A stretch of 64,000 nt of DNA from Rhea pennata (lineage: Eukaryota > Chordata > Aves > Rheiformes > Rheidae): assembly GCF_028389875.1 (NCBI RefSeq), contig NC_084665.1, positions 93,849,435-93,913,434 on the forward strand, read 5' to 3'. Below the pieces are notes generated by a model, which had not been told where the DNA came from, did not search any database, and was given only the letters and a program-made list of their open reading frames with translations. The position numbers were made by a program, and so were the translations under genes. Shown piece by piece: positions 58,093 through 64,000 of the stretch (position 1 is its first letter; the number at the start of each line of letters is the position of its first letter).

Positions 58093-61000
58093 AAATCAGG
58101 ACAAAGTGCCAAGTAGGGCAAAAAAATAAATTTTGACTTAGTCCATACGTGACTGTAAATTTTACATGCCAACTTTATAACAGCAAAATCTATTAAACTT
58201 TATTCTTGCTTTTATACAAAATTATTTTTAGTGAACACTTGTGAATCTTCACATTTAAAAACCACAAATAAAACATTGGAATGCTTAACATCTGCAGAAA
58301 GAGTAGGTAAATCAAGAAACTATCAGATGTTAAAACAAACAAATTATCAGATTAAAATAATCTATGAGATTTTCTTTTTACTCTAACAGTTAAATCTGAA
58401 GGAAAATAATTTCATTACATTCTTTTTAATGAAGAACTTTCAAAATAGAAATATCCCATAAAAAGCATTATCTCAGTGACAAAGCAAAATTGATGTAGTT
58501 TTATTTAAGAATAATGTGACAAGAATACACAAAAGGAATCATTTGAAAGCATAGCATTTAAGATTGTAAAAATTCAAAGATAAGAATATTTTTTCATGCT
58601 TGTGTACATAACAAAAACATCCTCCACTGAATGGCAACAGGAAAAATTTGTTAGAATATGTCTGAAAAATTAATGGAATATTTTTTACTGCTGCAGAAAT
58701 TCTTTAAACTCATTTCAACAAGCATCACCAAGCAAAAATAATTCCGCATCTCCTCTTGTGGCCAGTGTGACTTACATGTTAAGCCACAACCAACCAACCA
58801 AAAAAAATAAAATCATCACTTTTCATCTGTAAAATGAACTACAAAATGCAACAGCTAGGTGGACTGTATGTTTGTAAAAGCTGTTTATTAAATATTATTT
58901 GTATTACTGCAGTGGTCAGGCCCAGGTTAGGGACTGAGATTCCATTTTGCTAGGTGCTGTAATAAAAATTATATAAAAGTCAATCTTTATTTTACTATGA
59001 AAATAGCAAGAACATTTTGATCCTGTGGGCTGTCTTTTAAGCTGCATCAGAAAAAGTTACGAGTTGCCAAAAGAACAGGAAAGTTCAAAATATTTGGGGT
59101 AGTTTTCCTCTACTTTCAGACTCTTTCACTGTTAAAAATTTTTCTATTCCTTAGTTATAGGTTTAGTGATATCATAAGTATACTGTTATATACAAACATC
59201 AAGGGAAATTAAAATGTTAATCACATTATTCATGTAGTCCTTTGTTATGAGAGCCACCTATGAGAGTTATTACAATACATATTTTATATCACTAAGTAAA
59301 GACTCAAGTCATTTTATTTTAAAATCTTTATTAGATGGTAAATATGATTTAATTGCCATTTCAATTATTTGAAGTGTTGATTTAAAATAAAGCTGAAACA
59401 TGGAATGGTTATTGGCGTAGAAGGAAGGAAAAGGGAGTCACACATACATTTTGAAATATATTAAATGAGGGTATTTACAGATAAACTGATCAAATCTAAT
59501 ATGCACAATTTTAATACTACAAAATATATCTATACTAAGGAATCCATTTACCCTGATGATTACAGCCCACGTTACATTATGATTTTAATGATTTTTAGAA
59601 CATTTGATAATTGTACGCCAAAATACCTCGACACCAGGCATTTGCTATATGAATCAGTTTTTTTTATCACTTTTTATAACGTGACTTTGTGGAAGTCTGT
59701 GACATTTTAGTTTCCTTTCTCTCATGGTTACAGCCGGGCGATAAAGTAGAAGGGAAGCCGCAGCGAGCCTTCTCCCTACGCCAAGCACAAAGCTGAGGCA
59801 GGAGGCTCATAAACCAGGCTTGTGGGCCTTGGAAACACACACGTAAAAATCCCAAACTCAGCCACCCCCCTGCCCCGGTCCCCAGCTGCACAGAAACACT
59901 GTTTAAATTGAATTTGATTAAAAGTTACATAGCGGAGAGTTCCAGGCTCCTTGCTCGCAGACTATTTTTGTCTAGTTTCTGTACCGTTTGAAACGCACTT
60001 TTGGCTCTGCTTGGCGGGCTGGAGCGGTTAATAACTGCTGCGTTAGGCAATGACAGCGTTCCCCGTTTGCATCGATCACTGCTAAATTCGCTCTCATTGT
60101 CTGCAAACACATTCATTCTTGCAAGGCCCCGAGCCGACCTGCAAAAGCATAGCTGCCTTGCAAATCACTGAGACAACTCATCAGGCACCTCCAACCCCCT
60201 CCCTCCTTAGGTACGGGTTTTAAAAGTGCAATAGTAACCAGAGGAAGTTTGCTTGGCTTTTACTCTCTTTTCCTTTTTTCGGCTGCAAGCAGCCTGCAGC
60301 TAGTTACGACACCAGCCGGCGCGGCCGCTCGGCGCCCTGCAAGCGAGCGCAGCCGCTTAGGAGCCTTAATCGCTAACCGGGGCTTCGTGCGATACCGCAG
60401 CCGTTCAGGAACCTTCGGCGGGTTATCGATCCGCTAGCGAGTTACCTCCAGTTCAGCCATAGGTTGCAAGCGTCGCCATCGCCCGCTCGTCCTCACGCTG
60501 GCAGCGCTCCTCCTCTCGCCGCTGCTCCCAGCAGCCGGAAGGTTCGCCAGTCCCGTGTGCCCGGTTTTAGCTAGCAGCCAGAATAATTAACAACATCGTT
60601 ATCTTTTTTTTTTTGGTCGTCGTCGTCGTTTTTGAAGTTACAAGACCGAGAGCGCTTTGCCAGCCCGTCACCCGCAGCCCTCGCGGAGATGGCCACCGCC
60701 CGCCATCCAGCCCCGAGCACAGCGCCGAGCAACCAAAGCAGCCCGCTTCTGCTTTCTCGCTTTTTTCTTTTTTTTTTTTTTTCACGCAGCACACGGGGCG
60801 CAACGCCGCGGGCAGCAGCGGCCGCCACGCGTGACCGCGGCAGCGCCCCGGCGCCGACATGGCTCCGAGGGAGCCGCGGGGCCGCCGCGGCCCCGCGCCC
60901 GGGAGGGGCCTGGCGGCGGGGGAGGGGGCAGCCGGCGGAGCGGGGGCAGGGCTGGGCCTCCTCCGCCCGCCTCCCCAGCGGGGCCGCGCTCCCCGGGGGC

Positions 61001-61658
61001 ATTTTGGCTTCGCTTCCTTCCCCATTTCTGCAACACTGAAACTCGGTAACTTCCAGCGCCGCCGCCGCCGCCGCGAGCAGCCGTTGCCGACCCGCCCGCG
61101 CGCGCGCGCTCCCGCCCCTCCTCGCGTGCGTCGTATCCCTCCGCGCGCCGGCCGCCCGCACCTCGCAGAGAAAGCGCCTTTCAGCCGCCCGCCCCGCCTC
61201 TGCCGCTCCGACATCTTCCTCCGTAGCCGGCCGGCTGCCCGCCCGCCCGCTAATAAACGCGTAGCGCTCGCCCTCTCCCCCCCCCCCCCCCCGCTCTCTG
61301 TCCCGAGCCTGCTGCGGCCGCGGGGGGCCGTGGCCGGGGAGAAGGGGCCGGCGGCGCAGGCTCTCATCCTCCTCCCCCCCCCTTCCCCTTCGCCGCCTGG
61401 CCGCCCCCGCCGCCGGGCACCGGGCGGCGCGGGCGCGGGGGGAGGGGCGGCTCGGCGCGGCGCGGCTCGGAGGGGCGCGAGGGGCCGGGGGAGGGCTGAG
61501 GCGGGGGGCGCGGAGGAGGAGGAGGAGGAGGGGACTCTTTCTCCGGGCGGAGGGATCGCGCTCGCTCGCTCGCGCCGGCTGGCTCGCGGCGGCGGCGGCG
61601 GCGGCGTTGGCGGCGGGCTGCCGTGAGTTGTTGTTTCCTCCTCCTGCCCGTGGGTTGA

Positions 61659-61697
61659 ATGGTGGAGCCGAGACTCTTCCTGGTGAACGAACAGTGA
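61659..61697 (+). CDS. Putative upstream ORF in the PHIP 5' leader (12 codons)
   Basis: ATG at 61659 with G at +4, encoding MVEPRLFLVNEQ and ending in TGA, 119 bases before the PHIP ATG. If the transcript starts upstream of it, this uORF could reduce PHIP translation. No evidence of translation; the leader boundaries are unknown. Confidence 0.3.
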   Translation: MVEPRLFLVNEQ

Positions 61698-61816
61698 CAG
61701 CTACCGGGCGGGCGGACGCGTTTCGCAGGGCCCCGACGCTGCCGGGGGAGCGCGGCCCGACCCCCCCCCACCCCCACTCCCCACCCCCCTCCCCAGCCGC
61801 GGGCTTTCGCCTCGCC

Positions 61817-61862
61817 ATGTCCGGGGACAGCGGCAGCAGGCACACGGCGGAGCTGCGGGCGG
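61817..61862 (+). CDS. PHIP: PHIP coding exon 1
   Basis: ATG at 61817 in context CTCGCCATGT. Encodes [15 protein letters not shown] plus one base of a split Glu codon. Donor G|GTGAGT. Human PHIP begins with a similar MS...ELRSE segment that is two residues shorter, so this exon varies in its first half and is conserved at ELR. Confidence 0.92.
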
Positions 61863-64000
61863 GTGAGTGCCGCGGCGGGCGAGGGCGGGCGGGCGGGAGG
61901 CGGGAGGCAGAGCCGCCGTGCGGGGCGGCGGGAACCGAGCGGGAGCCAGAAAGGGGCGGCGGGGAGCGGGGAGGGAGAAAGAGAGCCGCGGGCGCGGGGC
62001 GCGCTCCAGCCCTCACCGCCTCTGCTCTCCCCTCAGAGCTCTACTTCCTCATCGCCCGCTTTCTGGAGGACGGACCCTGCCAGCAAGCGGCTCAGGTAGG
62101 GGATGGATGGCGCCGCGGGCCTGGCGGGGAGGGGGCGGCCGGGCAGGGCGGCGCGCTCGCAACCTCTTTCTCTCTCTCCTCGCCTCTTTTTTATTTATTT
62201 TTTTTAACCCCCCCTCTTCTCCTCTTTTTATTCCGTCCTTTCTTCCCCCCCTTTTGTTATTGCTGCAGGTCCTGATCCGAGAAGTGGCGGAGAAAGAGGT
62301 AAGCGGCGCCGCACGCCCGGCGCTCGCCCCGCCTGCGGCCTCCCTCCCCCTTCCCTGGCGCTCTCCCGCTTCCCCCGCCCCATCGCGGGCACGGCTGGGG
62401 GGCAGCCCGGGGAGGGGGGCGGCTCACACCGTGTCTCTGCTTCCTCCCCCGCCAGCTGCTGCCCAAGCGCACGGACTGGACGGGCAAGGAGCATCCCCGG
62501 AGCTACGAGAACCTGGTAAGAGCCGCGGCAGAGCGCGATACGGCGGGCAAAGTTGGGTTGTGTTTTTTTTTTATTTCTCTCTCTCCTTGAGCTCAATAAA
62601 AATTGAATTTCCCGCAAAAAATACAACTTAAAAAAAAAAACTTAGAAGGATTAAAAAAAGAAAAAACCCTCGGCCTTCTCCTCGTCCTCAGCCCCGGGGA
62701 GAAACGTGCAGGGCTGAGGCGAGCAGGGGGAGGCCCTGCGGGGAGCGGGCAACCCCTCACGCGTGGTGCCGCGGCGCGGGGTGAGGAACAACAAGCGCCC
62801 TAAAGCGGGAGCGGCGGAGCCCCTGGGCCGGCGGTGAGGGTACGTCATGGAGGCGCTGCGCGCAGGCGGGAGGCAGCGCGGGGCGGGGCCAGCGCCGGCG
62901 GCCGCCAGGCGGCGGCGGCGCGCTGCGCCCCGCCCCTCGCCGCCCCGCCCCGCGCGCGTGCGCGCGCACCGTGGCCGCGGGCGGCTGCTGCTGCGGCGGC
63001 GGCGGCGCGGGGGGCGCGATCGGCCCCGGCCCGGTGCGTGCGGGCGGAATTTTTCTTTCCTTCCCCCCCCCCCCCGCCTTTGTAAACCTGTCTCGGGATC
63101 TGTACTGGAGGTGACTTTGCTCCGAAGTATCCCGTCCTTATGCTCTGTGTGTGTGTGTACATACTTACAAGATGTGTTACACGTCTTTGTTTTCTACATA
63201 CAACCTACTTAATATGTGTGATAACTCAAACTGCCTGGTTTACATCTCAGATTGGAACGATTTTTTTTTTTAATCTTCATTTCCCAGTGTGTGCTTTTCC
63301 TCTCAGTTGTGGTTCTGTTATAGAAGAGATACTAATTGCAGTAGTGTATGTAGTTGTGTTTGTTCTAGCTGCTAGCAGAGGTGAGCCTGAGTAATATGTT
63401 GTCAGGTGACGTTGTGGGAAAACAGCAATTAAGATGTTGAAGTTGCGTCCCTTAGCAACTTGTTGCAAGTATTGTTTTCACTACAGGTGCAGCATTGTCA
63501 TCGCTGAATTTTTAAATGAGATTTAAAAGGAAAGCTGTACCCTCCTGGTTTGTAATGTTTGTAAAGCAAAGTTTCCCATTGAGCTTTCTGGTTGGTTATA
63601 TTGGGTCTCAGTTCCAATACTGCTGAGATTTAGACATGTGGTGAACTTCTGAGTTCATGTTAAAGGAGAGAGAATAGTTCTCAACCATAAGGCAGCTGTT
63701 AAAGATTGGTTGCATGTACAACTATGTACATTTTATTTATTATGGACACTACAGTAGAAGTGATAAGCTTCTATTGTAGCTGGAACAGGTTTGTTCATTG
63801 CATTGGTTTCTTCTGGATTATGAAGTGGATTGATATGAGCATGTAGTTGTAGAAGGACTGATTGCATTTGACTTATTGAAAACACGCTAATATATTGCAA
63901 TACTTATATATTTTCTTGAAGTCAAAGACTGTAGAGGAATACAGCTAGGAGTTTTAAAATGCTAGTACCTTTAAATGATATATTGCACTATTAATGTATG
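61817..64000 (+). CDS. PHIP: PHIP, pleckstrin homology domain-interacting protein (5' part only, runs off the window)
   Basis: Exons 61817-61862, 62037-62095, 62269-62298 and 62456-62515 join to 195 bases, 65 codons: [15 protein letters not shown], then [30 protein letters not shown] and [20 protein letters not shown]. This matches the N-terminus of vertebrate PHIP; the BRWD1 paralogue differs at [11 protein letters not shown] and [10 protein letters not shown]. The segment is the LisH-like N-terminal helix region ahead of the WD40 propeller. Family knowledge: PHIP (about 1,820 residues) has eight WD40 repeats, a cryptic Tudor/bromodomain module and a bromodomain, reads H3K4 methylation, and is the DCAF14 receptor of CUL4-DDB1 ligase; it also regulates IRS signalling. 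The next exon, expected to begin with a valine codon, is beyond the window. The start at 61817 has G at -3 and the family's MS start. Confidence 0.96.
62037..62095 (+). CDS. PHIP: PHIP coding exon 2
   Basis: Completes the split Glu codon and encodes [19 protein letters not shown]. Acceptor TCTCCCCTCAG, donor GTAGGG. This is the LisH-like helix, nearly identical across vertebrate PHIP. Intron 1 is only 174 bases. Confidence 0.96.
62269..62298 (+). CDS. PHIP: PHIP coding exon 3
   Basis: Encodes [10 protein letters not shown] in ten codons, between acceptor TGTTATTGCTGCAG and donor GTAAGC. Intron 2 is 173 bases. Confidence 0.95.
62456..62515 (+). CDS. PHIP: PHIP coding exon 4
   Basis: Encodes [20 protein letters not shown] in 20 codons, acceptor CCCCCGCCAG, donor GTAAGA. 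Intron 3 is 157 bases. The four exons are packed in 0.7 kb inside the CpG island, then intron 4 runs at least 1.48 kb to the window end. Confidence 0.96.
62820..63070 (+). promoter_or_regulatory. Second GC-dense cluster in PHIP intron 4 (possible alternative promoter)
   Basis: Separated from the main island by an AT-rich patch near 62560-62680. It contains TACGTCAT (62841-62848, CRE/ATF-like), GCGCTGCGCGC, and CGCGCGCGTGCGCGCGCAC (62951-62969, NRF1-like), plus a CGG-rich stretch around 62985-63010. It may be an internal promoter or an enhancer; motif matches alone are weak evidence. Confidence 0.4.
63071..64000 (+). other. PHIP: PHIP intron 4 (continues past the window)
   Basis: AT-rich sequence after the second GC cluster, with a GT microsatellite near 63146-63158. 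The next PHIP exon is not present. Confidence 0.8.

Larger units (their letters stand above)
45950..60280. other. HMGN3-PHIP intergenic region, no gene recognised
   Basis: About 14.3 kb between the HMGN3 poly(A) signal and the PHIP island. It holds a possible distal HMGN3 poly(A) site, a 149-codon minus-strand open frame (49048-49497), a small GC-richer patch near 53860-54060, poly-A and poly-G runs and an AT hairpin. No CR1 copy is recognised here, unlike the left flank. Confidence 0.6.
60290..63070 (+). promoter_or_regulatory. PHIP: PHIP CpG island / promoter
   Basis: About 2.8 kb of CpG-dense DNA covering 1.5 kb upstream of the PHIP ATG, exons 1-4 and part of intron 4. It includes GC boxes, CGCG runs (61097-61110), a C16 run at 61277-61292 and a GGC-repeat 5' UTR stretch around 61588-61617. 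No TATA box stands out. Large open frames on both strands (up to 481 codons, minus) are composition artefacts. The length upstream of the ATG would allow divergent transcription, which sequence cannot prove. Confidence 0.85.

Noticed and set aside
60567-62016. Minus-strand open frames of 266 and 481 codons over the PHIP promoter
   Set aside because: Low-complexity Arg/Ala/Pro/Gly translation with poly-Lys ends, antisense to a CpG island and PHIP exon 1; composition artefact.
61817-62515. BRWD1 as the identity of the right-hand gene
   Set aside because: The peptide [14 protein letters not shown] and [10 protein letters not shown] follow PHIP, and the upstream neighbour is HMGN3 rather than HMGN1.
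61867-62631. 254-codon + frame across PHIP exons 1-4
   Set aside because: It is out of frame with the conserved PHIP peptide and runs through introns with good splice sites.
1-64000. Endogenous retrovirus or LTR elements
   Set aside because: I looked for gag/pol-like frames, primer-binding sites and paired LTR ends and saw none convincing; all recognisable retroelements are CR1-type or the SINE.
1-64000. CRISPR arrays, operons or other prokaryotic systems
   Set aside because: Intron-exon structure, CpG islands and avian repeats show a vertebrate nuclear locus; no regularly spaced repeats are present.

Overview
This is nuclear DNA from a bird. Introns are long, homopolymer and AT microsatellites are frequent, two promoters lie in CpG-rich islands, and the interspersed repeats are CR1 LINEs with the avian-type ATTCTGTG-repeat 3' end. 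One repeat is a tRNA-Ile-headed SINE with a CR1 tail. I know that architecture from passerines (TguSINE1-type), so a songbird or relative is likely, but this is inference from one element.

Only two protein-coding genes can be supported, both on the + strand. HMGN3 (21593-45488) is complete in six coding exons and encodes a 98-residue nucleosome-binding protein. PHIP (BRWD2/DCAF14) begins at 61817. Its first four coding exons (65 codons, 61817-62515) are present and the rest of the gene lies beyond the right edge. HMGN3 followed by PHIP on the same strand is the conserved vertebrate order (human 6q14), which separates this locus from the paralogous HMGN1-BRWD1 pair.

Layout: 1-21080 is intergenic, holding an ancient CR1-like LINE (2140-3165), a CR1 with a nested SINE (5665-6826), a 2.1-kb CR1 copy (15335-17488) and a CR1 tail (about 19600-19757). 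21080-22760 is the HMGN3 CpG island with promoter and exon 1. 21608-36488 is intron 1 (14.9 kb), followed by introns 2 to 5 with exons at 36489, 41616, 42466, 44821 and 45450. A poly(A) signal at 45913 ends the short HMGN3 transcript. 45950-60280 is intergenic with no recognisable gene. 60290-63070 is the PHIP CpG island, and 62516-64000 is the start of PHIP intron 4.

Both genes encode chromatin proteins: HMGN3 binds nucleosomes through its RRSARLSA core, and PHIP is a WD40/bromodomain chromatin reader and CRL4 substrate receptor. The most notable observations are a GC-AG intron in HMGN3, an internal donor in exon 5 that reproduces the short HMGN3b isoform, an exon-like open frame in HMGN3 intron 5, and the SINE-in-CR1 nested insertion with a 7-bp target duplication.
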